Assembly (NCBI GenBank): GCA_949300325.1
Contig: CASGDQ010000049.1
Coordinates: forward strand, 1-64,000
DNA: 64,000 nt
Origin: an uncultured Spirochaetales bacterium
GTDB lineage: Bacteria; Spirochaetota; Spirochaetia; Sphaerochaetales; Sphaerochaetaceae
Direction: 5' to 3'
Part shown: positions 26,797-36,577 of the stretch, in pieces
How the letters are laid out: each line of letters starts with the position of its first letter
Numbering within the stretch: position 1 is the first letter of the stretch
Translations under genes and position numbers: made by a program
The notes under the pieces: generated by a model
The model's input: only the letters and a program-made list of their open reading frames with translations
Databases searched by the model: none
Told to the model about the DNA's origin: nothing

Positions 26797-28933
26797 TGTA
26801 TTCTCCTCTTTTTCTAATGATATCTGCAAAGCTTTTGGGGGTAGTGCCGACATACTTTGAAAATACACGTATGAATGTCGTTGAACTGGTAAACCCGACC
26901 TCGTTGGAAAGCTCGGAGATCTTTATGTCCGGGTTGGCTTGTATCTTTTTCCGAGCTTCGTCTATCCTGTATTGGTTGAGATAGTTCTTGAATGTGTCGT
27001 TGCTCAGTTTTTTGAATATCTGGCTGCAGTATTTTGGGGTGAGGTTGAATTCGTTGGACAGATCTATGAGCATTATGTTCTCACTGAAATGTTCGGCAAT
27101 ATAATCCTTCATCTTGTTTATGATATTGTCATAGTCCTCTTCTTCTTTCATCTTTCCTGAGATGCACGCTTTTTCAAGAATATCCCTGATTCTTTTCAAA
27201 GTGGCTTGGTAATCCGTGCTTTCATAAAGGCTGCTCCAATCTATCTTTTCTCCTATGAGCTCCTCCGGATCCTCTTTCAGCTCCTGGAAGAATCTCATGG
27301 CGCTGGAGGTCACCGAGAATGTGAACCTTTCAAGTTCCTCCCTTGGAAGATTCTTATCCGGACCGATGTTGTTCTCCATGATCGAATCGAATATGGCAAG
27401 TGCATCCATGTCGTTTGAAAGCAGGGCGTTCATAAGCCTGCCTTCTTCTGAAAGAGGGTAGTACATAAGCATCTTGCCATCATTCATATCGTTTGTTGTC
27501 AATATGATCTTGTTTCTTGTCTTATATCTATATCCGAGTATCTTTTGAGACTCCTTATACGCAGATGGTATATTCATATACCCTTTGACTGTATCGGCTA
27601 TGGCAAAGCAGATTCCTGCAGTGTTCTCAAAAAGCACAAGGGATTTTTTGATAAGTTCTACAAGCAGCGTGGAAGCCTGAGCCATCTCGTCCGCTTTCTG
27701 GATTATCACACATTCGCCAGGAGCAGTCCGTATGGTATGCAAATGCGGCTGTTCCTTGCACAGCATATCCATTCTTGCAAACAATGTGTCGATGTTGACA
27801 TCGTTTTCAGCCAGGCTTGCGGTGCATAGAGAGAAGAAGGATGAGCTGTCGTTTCCTGCTGTCTCTGTCGGCACTCCTCTCAAAAACGCCCTGTATTTCT
27901 GCTGTTCAGAAAGCATTCTCTGCTCGTTCCTGGCCTTTTCCAGATCTATGTTCAGCTGTTCGATCTTCCTGCAGTTGTCCAAAATGAGGTTGAATTCGTC
28001 TGTCACCGGCGCATTGTTGGTATTAAGCCGGTTCACAGCCTCCTTGACAGGTTTGTACAGATTGTTTGTCATGTGGTAGCTTGCCACCGACAGTGATGTT
28101 ATAGCTATTGCCAGCAATACGATGATCATTGCAGAAGCTTCCGTATACTTTGACTCAAAGCCGTATATCAGCGTGGCATTAATATCAGGAAACTGTGTAA
28201 CGGAGAAATTGCTCCTGCCTTCTTTGTAGTTTCCGGAGGCTTTTAAAAGATAAGGTGTTTTTAAAATCTTTTCTTTCAGCTTTGGGGAATCCGACAACAC
28301 TACGTTCCGGTTGCCATCTGCTATGGCCATGTCCAGATAATCCGTCTTTGAATATACGGATAATGCGGGAAACCGTGCAAATATGATGAAGATGTTCCCG
28401 TTCATCGATCTATTCAGGACCATGATAAAGTCTGAAATTGCGCCATTTTCATCATATACAGGATACATGCCCTGCATGAAGTCAGCAAATTGGGGATCCT
28501 GTACTCCGCTCTGTTTTATGAAAAGCTCCTTTGAGATCGTGCCTTCCGGGGTTATGACAAAGGAATCCTGGTCAGGCCGTGTAAGGGATATCTCATAGAC
28601 AAGATCGCCGATTGAGGGGCTTGCCGTTTTCATCTGCTTGTATAACAAAAGGGAGGATTGATAGTACTCCGGGCTGTTAGGCTCGGATTCCAGCCAATTT
28701 TGCAGCTGCCGGCTGGTAGACAATCTGTCGATTGCCGATCCGATGAACTCAAATGTAAGGCATGCATTGAAAGACTGCGCATCCGCACTGGATATTACCG
28801 CATGGTCGCGCGATACCGACAAGTTCCTTATCAACAGCATGGCGGATAGAAGCAGAATGACCGATATCGCTATGGTAGCGGCGGCGAAAGTGATCGCAAG
28901 CTTCTTTAAGTATATATTTTTCCCTCTTGCCAT
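26789..28933 (-). CDS. Membrane-anchored AraC-family sensor-regulator (YesN/YtdP-like)
   Basis: 714 aa from ATG 28933 (a GTG at 28951 would add 6 residues; neither has a good ribosome site). Transmembrane helix 1 is at about 14-35, an extracytoplasmic sensor region at 36-265, helix 2 at about 266-286, followed by a HAMP-like stretch, a long linker and a C-terminal pair of helix-turn-helices (LIDLSNEFNLTPKYCSQIFK; ISELSNEVGFTSSTTFIRVF). Such proteins sense extracellular sugars and switch on adjacent LplB/YtcP importers in one polypeptide. It is divergent from that importer and in an operon with the heparinase gene. Confidence 0.87.
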   Translation of the reverse strand: MARGKNIYLKKLAITFAAATIAISVILLLSAMLLIRNLSVSRDHAVISSADAQSFNACLTFEFIGSAIDRLSTSRQLQNWLESEPNSPEYYQSSLLLYKQMKTASPSIGDLVYEISLTRPDQDSFVITPEGTISKELFIKQSGVQDPQFADFMQGMYPVYDENGAISDFIMVLNRSMNGNIFIIFARFPALSVYSKTDYLDMAIADGNRNVVLSDSPKLKEKILKTPYLLKASGNYKEGRSNFSVTQFPDINATLIYGFESKYTEASAMIIVLLAIAITSLSVASYHMTNNLYKPVKEAVNRLNTNNAPVTDEFNLILDNCRKIEQLNIDLEKARNEQRMLSEQQKYRAFLRGVPTETAGNDSSSFFSLCTASLAENDVNIDTLFARMDMLCKEQPHLHTIRTAPGECVIIQKADEMAQASTLLVELIKKSLVLFENTAGICFAIADTVKGYMNIPSAYKESQKILGYRYKTRNKIILTTNDMNDGKMLMYYPLSEEGRLMNALLSNDMDALAIFDSIMENNIGPDKNLPREELERFTFSVTSSAMRFFQELKEDPEELIGEKIDWSSLYESTDYQATLKRIRDILEKACISGKMKEEEDYDNIINKMKDYIAEHFSENIMLIDLSNEFNLTPKYCSQIFKKLSNDTFKNYLNQYRIDEARKKIQANPDIKISELSNEVGFTSSTTFIRVFSKYVGTTPKSFADIIRKRGEYNE

Positions 28934-29086
28934 AATTTTGGATTTTACCACACCTATTTGAAAAAAAATCCGATAATTGTTATTTTTCCTGATTTCCGGC
29001 TTTTTGCTGATGAACGGAAAAAAGACGATTTACAACTGAAAAAACGGGAATTTAGACTGATTCTGGACTCAAAAGGAGGATTCAGG

Positions 29087-30022
29087 ATGGAAAATAAACT
29101 TAAAACGGTTTCCATAAATGCACCGTTAAAGAAACGTTTCCTGAAATGTTGGCAACTGCTTGTTCTGCTGCTTCCCGGATTTATCTGGTATCTTATGTTT
29201 TGCTACCGTCCCATGATCGGCCTCAGGATGGCATTTTATGATTACAATATCTTCAGGGGATTTAGCGGGAGCACGTTTGTCGGCCTAGATAATTTCAAGA
29301 CTTATATGCTCGGTCCGGATTTCATCCGCACTGTGAAGAATACGCTTTTTATCGCACTTTGGCAGATGGCTATCTGCTTCCCATTCCCGATAATCCTGGC
29401 AATCGCGATTACAGAAATGAAAAGCAAGGTGATAAAAAAGACTGTGCAGACCTCGTCTTTTCTGCCTTATTTCATTTCAACCGTCGTTGTCTGCGGCATG
29501 GTTGTGAATTTCCTTTCTCCGAGCACCGGCATCATAAACAAATTCATTGAGCGTCTGGGCGGGGAGGCAAAATACTTCATGGTTTATCCGCAGTATTTCC
29601 GCCCTGTCTACACCTTGATGACGCTTTGGCAGACTGCAGGTTTCAATGCAATCGTATATATTGCCGCATTGATGGGCATCGACCCGCAGCTTTATGAGGC
29701 GGCAATAGTCGATGGAGCCGGAAGATGGCAGAGGATAAGGCATATAACGATTCCTGGAATAATCCCGACTGTAGTCACGATGTTCATCATGAATATCGGA
29801 AAGATGGTCAAAGTAGGGTATGAAGCCATCCTTCTTCTTTACCAGCCGTCCACATATTCGACAGCGGATGTGATCAGCACATACAGCTTCCGCGTAGGAA
29901 TTCAGAATGGCGATTACGGAATTGCGACCGCCGCCGGCCTTTTTGAGGCTGTCATCGCATTGATACTGGTTGTATTCGCCAATAAGTTCAGCAAGCGTCT
30001 GACAGAGAATGCGCTGTGGTGA
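29087..30022 (+). CDS. Oligosaccharide ABC permease (LplB type)
   Basis: 311 aa. The start at ATG 29087 is fixed by AAGGAGG 7 bases upstream; a longer in-frame reading of 43 residues lacks one. LplB-type opening LLPGFIWYLMFCYRPMIGLR and LRMAFYDYNIFRGF, six membrane spans and the EAA loop YEAAIVDGAGRWQRIRHITI. LplABC/YtcP importers carry oligosaccharides made by extracellular depolymerases. It is divergent from the AraC sensor. No ATPase gene is nearby. Confidence 0.92.
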   Translation: MENKLKTVSINAPLKKRFLKCWQLLVLLLPGFIWYLMFCYRPMIGLRMAFYDYNIFRGFSGSTFVGLDNFKTYMLGPDFIRTVKNTLFIALWQMAICFPFPIILAIAITEMKSKVIKKTVQTSSFLPYFISTVVVCGMVVNFLSPSTGIINKFIERLGGEAKYFMVYPQYFRPVYTLMTLWQTAGFNAIVYIAALMGIDPQLYEAAIVDGAGRWQRIRHITIPGIIPTVVTMFIMNIGKMVKVGYEAILLLYQPSTYSTADVISTYSFRVGIQNGDYGIATAAGLFEAVIALILVVFANKFSKRLTENALW

Positions 30023-30033
30023 GGAGGTGTAAA

Positions 30034-30951
30034 ATGAAAGTGTTTTCAAGCAAGATAAAAGGTACGGGCTCCTCTGCCAGAATCGAGGGGACAGGAGAAA
30101 AGGTTTTCGATATCGTGCTCAACCTGATCGGCCTGATTCTCATAGCTGTATGCCTTTATCCGATATACTATGTCTTCATCGCTTCCATAAGCAGGCCGCT
30201 TTATGTAGAGAACGGACAGGTGATGTTCAAGGCAGTTTTGCCTACCTGGCAGAGCTATAGGGAAGCCTTCCAGACCCCGTATCTCTGGTCGAGCTACGGC
30301 AACAGCATCTTCTACACTCTGTTTGGAGTGCTGGTGAACATGATCTTCTCATCCACTATGGCCTATGCACTGAGCAAGCAGCGTCTTTTGGGACGCAAGG
30401 CGTTCACCCTCTTTACAGTGTTCACCATGTGGTTCAGCGCCGGAGTCATTCCTCTTTATATGACGTTCAGGGATTATGGATTGATCAATACCAGGACTGC
30501 GATTTTGTTCGGGTTTGCAATCAGCACATACAACATGATAATCCTCAAGAGCTTTTTCGAGCAGGTTCCGGGATCTTTGGAGGAGGCGGCTTTCATCGAT
30601 GGCGCAAGCGATTTCAGGATTTTTGCCCAGATCTATCTGCCGCTTTCCAAGCCAGCTCTTGCTACGGTCGGACTGTTTTATGCGGTGAACAGATGGAACG
30701 GCTACTTCTGGCCGATGAACCTTCTTACCGATGACAGCAAGGTTCCTTTGCAGGTGCTTATGAAAAAGCTTCTTGTGGATAGGACTGCAAACGAGATGGA
30801 GTCTGCAATAATAACAAGCGCGTCGCTGACAAGCCAGACCACTGTCATCTATGCGTTGATAATAATAGCGATCATTCCGATGGTGATAGCTTATCCGTTC
30901 GTACAGAAATACTTCAAGAGCGGATTGACCATCGGTGCAAATAAGGGTTGA
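30034..30951 (+). CDS. Oligosaccharide ABC permease (YtcP/LplC type)
   Basis: 305 aa. Start at ATG 30034 after GAGGAGGTG, 12 bases past the previous stop. YtcP-type features: LYPIYYVFIASISRP near the N-terminus, EAA loop SLEEAAFIDGASDFRIFAQI, and the C-terminal AYPFVQKYFKSGLTIGANKG. It pairs with the LplB-type permease and the large binding protein that follows. Confidence 0.92.
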   Translation: MKVFSSKIKGTGSSARIEGTGEKVFDIVLNLIGLILIAVCLYPIYYVFIASISRPLYVENGQVMFKAVLPTWQSYREAFQTPYLWSSYGNSIFYTLFGVLVNMIFSSTMAYALSKQRLLGRKAFTLFTVFTMWFSAGVIPLYMTFRDYGLINTRTAILFGFAISTYNMIILKSFFEQVPGSLEEAAFIDGASDFRIFAQIYLPLSKPALATVGLFYAVNRWNGYFWPMNLLTDDSKVPLQVLMKKLLVDRTANEMESAIITSASLTSQTTVIYALIIIAIIPMVIAYPFVQKYFKSGLTIGANKG

Positions 30952-30968
30952 TGAAGGAGGATTATATT

Positions 30969-32579
30969 ATGAAGAAAACCTTATTGGCAGTATTTTTATG
31001 CCTGCTGGTCATCATGCCGGTCATGGCTATGGGCGGAAGCGATTCGAAGAATTCCGCTTCTGCAGTGGCAGAGTCCACCCCGACCTTGAATGCCGATGGA
31101 ACTTTCCATCTGCCTATTGTGGACAAGCCCACCACGTTTACGATCTTTTTGAATTTCAACAACATGCCGTTCGATCCGAACTGGAGAGTCTGGCAGGAGC
31201 TCACAAAGCTTACTAATATCAGCTTCTCCAGCGTCATAAGCCAGTCCAACTCAAATGAGAGCGAGGCTTTCAATCTGATGCTTTCTTCCGGCAATCTTGC
31301 CGATGTCATCGGGTATGTAAGCACATCCGACCTTGAGAAGCTCGGAAGGGATGGGGGCCTTATCGCGCTTAACGATCTTATTGATCAGTATGCTCCGAAC
31401 ATCAAGAAGATGATGGATGAGGATCCGAAGTTCAAGCAATACGCGACCAGCACCGATGGAAATATCTACTTCATTCCTAAAAACCAGCAGCTCAAGGCTG
31501 CAGAGTATTGGTGGATCAGAAAGGACTGGCTCGATAAGCTTGGCCTTGAGATCCCGACGACTGTCGACGAGCTTTACACCGTCCTGACTGCATTCAGGAA
31601 CGAGGATCCGAACGGCAACGGGCTCAAGGATGAGATCCCTGTATTCGACCGTGCAGGATGGAAGATGCCAGATGAATACCTATATCTCTGGGATACATCC
31701 CTTGAGTTCTATGTCCGCGATGGCGTTGTTGAGTACGAGCCTATGGAAGAGAACTTCAAGATCGGTGTTAAAAACATGATCAAGTGGTATAAGGAAGGGC
31801 TTATAGACCCGGAAATCTTTACCCGCGGGCCGAAGGGAAGGGATACTCTTCTTGCTGCCAACCTCGGTGGTATGACGCATGACTGGGTGAGCGCCTCCGA
31901 TTATAACGGAAAGCTCAACAGCGAGATTCCTGATTTCGAGTTTGTCGTCATGGCGCCTCCTGCGGACCAGAACGGTGTCGTGAAGGAGAGGACGGAGCGC
32001 TTCCCTGGAGTAGGTTGGGGCATCTCAAGCACCTGCAAGGATCCTGTGACCGTAATCAAGTTCTTCGATTTCCTTTTCACAGAGGAGGGGTCTGCACTGA
32101 TGAACTGGGGAATCGAGGGCGAGTCCTACTATATCGATGAGAACGGAGATAAGCAGTTCTATGATGAGATCCTCAATGGAGATCAGACTGTAACCGGATA
32201 CTTAAGGAGCATCGGAGCCATCTATCGTGTAGGAATGAACCAGGATGGCGGATATGAGCTTGCAAGCATGAACGAATATGGAAAGGCTGCGTCTGATCTC
32301 TACGAATCGCATCCGGAGTGGTATCTCGAGGGCGTTCCCCCGTATGCGGATGGAAAGCTCGACATGAAATACTTCCCTGAGGATGAGACGAGGTATCAGA
32401 GGATAATGAGCTCCATAACACCGTATGTGGAGGAAAAGTTCCAGTCATGGATTCTTGGAACCAGCGATTTTGATGCCGATTATGACAAGTTCATCCAGGA
32501 GCTCAAGAACCGTGGCATCGAGGAAGCCATCGAGATCAATCAGAGAGCATTCGACTACTATATCGAAAGCGGAAAATGA
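30969..32579 (+). CDS. Oligosaccharide-binding protein (LplA type)
   Basis: 536 aa. Start at ATG 30969 after AAGGAGG. Signal peptide MKKTLLAVFLCLLVIMPVMA, mature end MGGSDSKNSAS, no lipobox Cys. The size and blocks such as FEFLFTEEG-like FFDFLFTEEGSALMNWGIEG and DGNIYFIPKNQQLKAAEYWW with RKDWLDKLGLEIPTTVDELY are typical of the LplA family, which binds oligosaccharides larger than those of family-1 proteins. The linked lyase, sulfatases and GH88 enzyme point to unsaturated, sulfated uronic-acid oligosaccharides as ligand (inference). Confidence 0.9.
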   Translation: MKKTLLAVFLCLLVIMPVMAMGGSDSKNSASAVAESTPTLNADGTFHLPIVDKPTTFTIFLNFNNMPFDPNWRVWQELTKLTNISFSSVISQSNSNESEAFNLMLSSGNLADVIGYVSTSDLEKLGRDGGLIALNDLIDQYAPNIKKMMDEDPKFKQYATSTDGNIYFIPKNQQLKAAEYWWIRKDWLDKLGLEIPTTVDELYTVLTAFRNEDPNGNGLKDEIPVFDRAGWKMPDEYLYLWDTSLEFYVRDGVVEYEPMEENFKIGVKNMIKWYKEGLIDPEIFTRGPKGRDTLLAANLGGMTHDWVSASDYNGKLNSEIPDFEFVVMAPPADQNGVVKERTERFPGVGWGISSTCKDPVTVIKFFDFLFTEEGSALMNWGIEGESYYIDENGDKQFYDEILNGDQTVTGYLRSIGAIYRVGMNQDGGYELASMNEYGKAASDLYESHPEWYLEGVPPYADGKLDMKYFPEDETRYQRIMSSITPYVEEKFQSWILGTSDFDADYDKFIQELKNRGIEEAIEINQRAFDYYIESGK

Positions 32580-32585
32580 TCCAAA

Positions 32586-32606
32586 GGGGGCTTCGGCCCC
32601 CTGTTT
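32586..32606 (+). other. Intercistronic GC hairpin with UUCG loop
   Basis: GGGGGC-TTCG-GCCCCC immediately after the binding-protein stop and before the first sulfatase, followed by only TGTTT. It probably protects the upstream message or partly terminates, keeping binding protein above enzymes. Confidence 0.7.
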
Positions 32607-32616
32607 CAGGCGGTAT

Positions 32617-33990
32617 ATGAAAAGAAAAAACCTTTTATACATTTTTGCCGACCAGTGGAGATACCATGCTGTCGGCTGTTCTCATGAAGATCCGGTGAAA
32701 ACTCCGAATATGGATGAATTTTCCGCCGAAAGCCTTATCTGTGACAATGCAATCAGCACATATCCCTTATGCTCCCCGCATAGAGCTGCGCTTTTGACCG
32801 GCAAGCATCCGCTTAACTGCAGGATGTGGACCAACTGCAAGATAGGATTGAAGGACATATTAATGCTTTTCCCGCAAGAAAAGCTGATCAGCGATGTCCT
32901 TTATGAAAACGGCTATGATACATCCTATATAGGGAAGTGGCATCTTGATGCAAGCGAGCTTAATTTCGATCCCGCTCCCGCATCCGGAGCTAAGAACTGG
33001 GATGCCTATACGCCTAGGGGAGAAAGGAGGCATCACTTTAATTTCTGGCATTCCTATGGAGCTATGGACGAGCATCTCGATCCTCATTATTGGGAGGATT
33101 GCCCAGCTCAGATAAAACCGGGCAAATGGTCTGTGGAGCATGAAACCGATGTTCTTTTATCGCATCTTGATGAGAGCAGAAATGATTCTCCTTTTTGTGC
33201 ATTCCTTTCATGGAATCCTCCGCACCCGCCATATGATCAGGTGCCTGAAAAGTATCTCGAGCTCTATCCTGAGGGCTGCCAGGATTTCAGGCCCAATGTT
33301 CCCCCTGAAATGGCAAATGATCCTTCCTACCGTTTGAAATGGCGCCAGTATTTTGCCGCTGTAAGCGGTTTGGATGAGCAATTCGGGCGCATCATTTCCT
33401 ATCTCAAGAGAAAAGGCCTTTATGATGATACTTTGATAATCCTTTCTGCAGATCATGGTGATTGCATGGGGTCCCACGGGCTTTATGGAAAGAATGTGTG
33501 GTATGAGGAATCCATAAGGATCCCGCTCATAATCCACGGCTGCGGGGTAAAAAGCGGAAGAAGCGATACGCTTTTGGTGAGCGCGGACCATATGCCTACG
33601 ATCTTGGAGCTGCTTGGCATTGAAATACCTGCAACTGTCGATGGAATAAGCCATGCCGATGTCCTCAGGGGAAATACTGAAGCAGCCATGCGCGACGATT
33701 GTTTCTTATGCATGGTTCCCGGAATGCCGGAGCTTGTAAAGCGTTATGAGCGCTTGGGCCTTAATAACAGGGCTTTTGGCTGGAGAGGTGTGCGCGATAA
33801 AAGATATACATATGTCGTCGATAATGGAACCGATCCCCAGGCAGAACAGAAGAGATACCTCTATGACAATCTCGAGGATCCTTATCAGATGGAGCCTAGA
33901 GTGTTGGAAAAGGATGATGAGGTATGCAGAAAGTATGATAAGCTTTTGTTGAAGCATATGGCTGAGAACAACGATCCGTTCGCTTTATAG
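32617..33990 (+). CDS. Sulfatase (Cys-type), first of three
   Basis: 457 aa. The start at ATG 32617 begins the fold directly (MKRKNLLYIFADQWRYHAVG); the upstream extension of the frame overlaps the binding-protein gene and is spurious. Catalytic motif CSPHR (C52) is followed by AALLTGK: the Cys must become formylglycine, which in anaerobes needs anSME, not encoded here. Metal ligands are seen in ADQ (D12) and SADHGDCMGSHGLYGKN. No signal peptide, so it acts on imported sulfated sugars. The exact sulfate position cannot be read. Confidence 0.9.
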   Translation: MKRKNLLYIFADQWRYHAVGCSHEDPVKTPNMDEFSAESLICDNAISTYPLCSPHRAALLTGKHPLNCRMWTNCKIGLKDILMLFPQEKLISDVLYENGYDTSYIGKWHLDASELNFDPAPASGAKNWDAYTPRGERRHHFNFWHSYGAMDEHLDPHYWEDCPAQIKPGKWSVEHETDVLLSHLDESRNDSPFCAFLSWNPPHPPYDQVPEKYLELYPEGCQDFRPNVPPEMANDPSYRLKWRQYFAAVSGLDEQFGRIISYLKRKGLYDDTLIILSADHGDCMGSHGLYGKNVWYEESIRIPLIIHGCGVKSGRSDTLLVSADHMPTILELLGIEIPATVDGISHADVLRGNTEAAMRDDCFLCMVPGMPELVKRYERLGLNNRAFGWRGVRDKRYTYVVDNGTDPQAEQKRYLYDNLEDPYQMEPRVLEKDDEVCRKYDKLLLKHMAENNDPFAL

Positions 33991-33998
33991 GAGGATTT

Positions 33999-35165
33999 AT
34001 GCTTGATTTGGAAAAACTTGCCGATCTCGATTCTGCAGCATTGAATGATGCTGAGAAATATGCGCTTATGCAGACAACTTCCTGTCTTGATAGGTTCACC
34101 AATTTTTTCAAGTATTCCCATGCTGAAAATGGATTCTATCCTCAAAGTGAGAATGTCGAATGGACTACGGGGTTCTGGACCGGGCAGTTATGGCTATGCT
34201 ATGAATTGAGCGGGGATGAGAAATTCCGGAAAGCAGCTGAATGCCAGGTGGATTCGTTTTATAAGAGGATAATCGAAAAAATTGATGTGGAGCATCATGA
34301 CATGGGCTTTCTTTATTCGCCTTCCTGTGTTGCTGCTTATAAGCTTACTGGAAATGAAACCGGCCGGAAGGCTGCTCTGCTGGCTGCTGACAACCTCGTT
34401 TCAAGATTCCAGCAAAAGGGTGGATTCATACAGGCCTGGGGACCGCTGGGAGCTGAAGACAATTATCGTCTCATAATAGATTGCCTGCTTAATCTTCCGC
34501 TTCTTTTCTGGGCCACAGAGGAAACAGGGGATGGCCATTATGCTGAAATTGCAAAAAAACATCTTGAAACAGCATTGAAGCTCGTTCTAAGAAGCGATGA
34601 TTCCACATACCATACCTATTATTTCGATAAAACTACAGGAGAACCGCTTCGGGGCGTCACTGCACAGGGAAACAGGGATGGTTCAGCTTGGGCAAGAGGA
34701 CAGGCGTGGGGCGTATATGGCTCCGCTTTGGCCTACAGATATCTTAAAAACGATAAGTCGATGGATGTTTTCAACCGGACAACCGGCTACTTCCTTTCCC
34801 ATCTTCCCGATGATGTTATTCCATATTGGGATTTTGATTTCACAAACCCCAGCACAGAGCCGCGCGATTCCTCAGCTCTTGCGATCACAATCTGCGGCAT
34901 GCTTGAAGCATCCAGATGGACAAACGGAGAAAAGTCTGTCTTGCTCAGGCAAGAGGCCGGAAAGCTTTTCAGGCAGCTTTATGAGAGATGTGCGGTTACA
35001 GATCCCCAGGTATCAGACGGCCTTCTGCTTCATGGAACCTACGCTAGAAAGAGCAAATGGAACACCTGCCGCAATCGCGGTGTGGATGAATGCAATATCT
35101 GGGGGGATTATTATTATCTGGAGGCCCTTGTCCGTCTGAAGAAGGATTGGGACCCATATTGGTGA
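33999..35165 (+). CDS. GH88 unsaturated glucuronyl hydrolase
   Basis: 388 aa (alpha/alpha)6-barrel enzyme that removes the 4,5-unsaturated uronic acid left by polysaccharide lyases. The two catalytic Asp are in place: D101 in EHHDMGFLYSP and D161 in LIIDCLLNLPLLFW, 60 residues apart as in characterised enzymes (D88/D149). WTTGFWTGQLWLCYEL and WARGQAWGVYGSAL are also family blocks. Ribosome site AGGAGG. It lies between sulfatases and acts after the heparinase-type lyase; it has no signal peptide, so it is cytosolic. Confidence 0.93.
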   Translation: MLDLEKLADLDSAALNDAEKYALMQTTSCLDRFTNFFKYSHAENGFYPQSENVEWTTGFWTGQLWLCYELSGDEKFRKAAECQVDSFYKRIIEKIDVEHHDMGFLYSPSCVAAYKLTGNETGRKAALLAADNLVSRFQQKGGFIQAWGPLGAEDNYRLIIDCLLNLPLLFWATEETGDGHYAEIAKKHLETALKLVLRSDDSTYHTYYFDKTTGEPLRGVTAQGNRDGSAWARGQAWGVYGSALAYRYLKNDKSMDVFNRTTGYFLSHLPDDVIPYWDFDFTNPSTEPRDSSALAITICGMLEASRWTNGEKSVLLRQEAGKLFRQLYERCAVTDPQVSDGLLLHGTYARKSKWNTCRNRGVDECNIWGDYYYLEALVRLKKDWDPYW

Positions 35166-35170
35166 TTGCA

Positions 35171-36577
35171 ATGGAAAAAAAGAACATACTCATATTCGTT
35201 TTGGATCAGCTTGCCTGGCGTGCCTTGGATATCCATGGCGGGTTTGCCGCTGCTCCGAACATCGCGAAACTGGCACAAGACGGGGTGGATGTGGATGAAT
35301 GCTATTGTCCCTATCCGCTATGCCAGCCGTCCAGGGCTTCGTTTTGGACCGGTAAATTCTCGCATCGCAACAGGGTGTGGTCAAATGGCCGCAAATGGAA
35401 AATAACGGAAATCGGCGAGGATGTGCCGACGCTAGGATCCGTATTTTCCGAGCATGGCTATCAAACCATGCATTTCGGAAAGAAGCATGATGGCGGTGCG
35501 CTCCGAGGTTTTTGGTGCGATGAGGAGAAGGAAAAATGGATTGCCGATGAAAATCCGGCCTTTCCTTTCAATATGGATACATATGCCGATGCGTATACTG
35601 TTGAAAGGAGCGTGGACTATCTTTCATCCTATTCGTATGAGAAACCTCTTATGATGGTGGTTGATTTGATCAATCCTCATAACATCTGCGGCTGGATCGG
35701 CAAAAACCGCGGGGTGCATGATGATGTGCCTTTTTCGGGAGCGCTGCCAGAATTGCCTCCGAATTACCATTTTGATGATATTGCCAACAGGCCTATTCCA
35801 GTCCAATATCTCTGCTGCTCTCATGTCAGGCAATCACAGACTGTCGGATGGACGGATATGAATTTCAGGCATTATCTTGCCGCTTATTCGTATTACCTTG
35901 GAATAGCGGACTCTTATATCGGAAGGGTTCTGGAGGCTTTGGATAAAAGCGGTGGCCGGGATGATACGCTTATCGTCCTTTTTTCCGATCATGGAGATAA
36001 TATCACGAGCCGGCAATCGGTAACCAAGCAGGTCACGCTCTATGAGGAGGTTGTGCGGGTGCCGCTGATTTTCTCCGGATGCAAAGTAGGACGGAAAGGG
36101 GTGCATGTCAAAGGGCTAGCTTCCCTTCTCGATCTTTTTCCCACTCTCTGCTCTTATGCCTCCATTCCTGTTCCAGAGGGCTTGGATGGCATGGATATCT
36201 CATCGATCTTCAGCTCTGGAGATATCCCAAAAAGGGAATATGTTGAAAGCGAATGGTTTACAGAATGGGGCTATACAATATCTCCCGGCCGCATGATCAG
36301 AAGCGGACAATGGAAGTATATCCGTTATCTTGAAGGAGATGGGGAGGAACTTTATGATCTGCAGCATGATCCTTATGAGATGAGAAACCTTGCCGGGGTA
36401 GCCGAATATTTTGCAAAAAAGGAAATGATGCGCGCCCTTCTTGCCAAGCATCTAGATAAGACGGATGACCCGTTTTTGTCTTTGAATTGGAAGGCTTCGC
36501 CCAAATGGCGCAGCCATGAGCTCGGCTACCAGTGCCACAGGGGCATAACAGCACCTGAAGATACGGAGGAACAGTAA
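35171..36577 (+). CDS. Sulfatase (Cys-type), second of three
   Basis: 468 aa. Start at ATG 35171, 5 bases after the GH88 stop; the frame upstream overlaps GH88 and is discarded. N-terminus MEKKNILIFVLDQLAWRALD; formylglycine motif CQPSR (C51) followed by ASFWTGK; distal metal motif VLFSDHGDNITSRQSVTKQV. The product is cytosolic and differs from its neighbours around the substrate loops, suggesting that each of the three removes a different sulfate. Its TAA overlaps the next ATG by one base. Confidence 0.9.
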   Translation: MEKKNILIFVLDQLAWRALDIHGGFAAAPNIAKLAQDGVDVDECYCPYPLCQPSRASFWTGKFSHRNRVWSNGRKWKITEIGEDVPTLGSVFSEHGYQTMHFGKKHDGGALRGFWCDEEKEKWIADENPAFPFNMDTYADAYTVERSVDYLSSYSYEKPLMMVVDLINPHNICGWIGKNRGVHDDVPFSGALPELPPNYHFDDIANRPIPVQYLCCSHVRQSQTVGWTDMNFRHYLAAYSYYLGIADSYIGRVLEALDKSGGRDDTLIVLFSDHGDNITSRQSVTKQVTLYEEVVRVPLIFSGCKVGRKGVHVKGLASLLDLFPTLCSYASIPVPEGLDGMDISSIFSSGDIPKREYVESEWFTEWGYTISPGRMIRSGQWKYIRYLEGDGEELYDLQHDPYEMRNLAGVAEYFAKKEMMRALLAKHLDKTDDPFLSLNWKASPKWRSHELGYQCHRGITAPEDTEEQ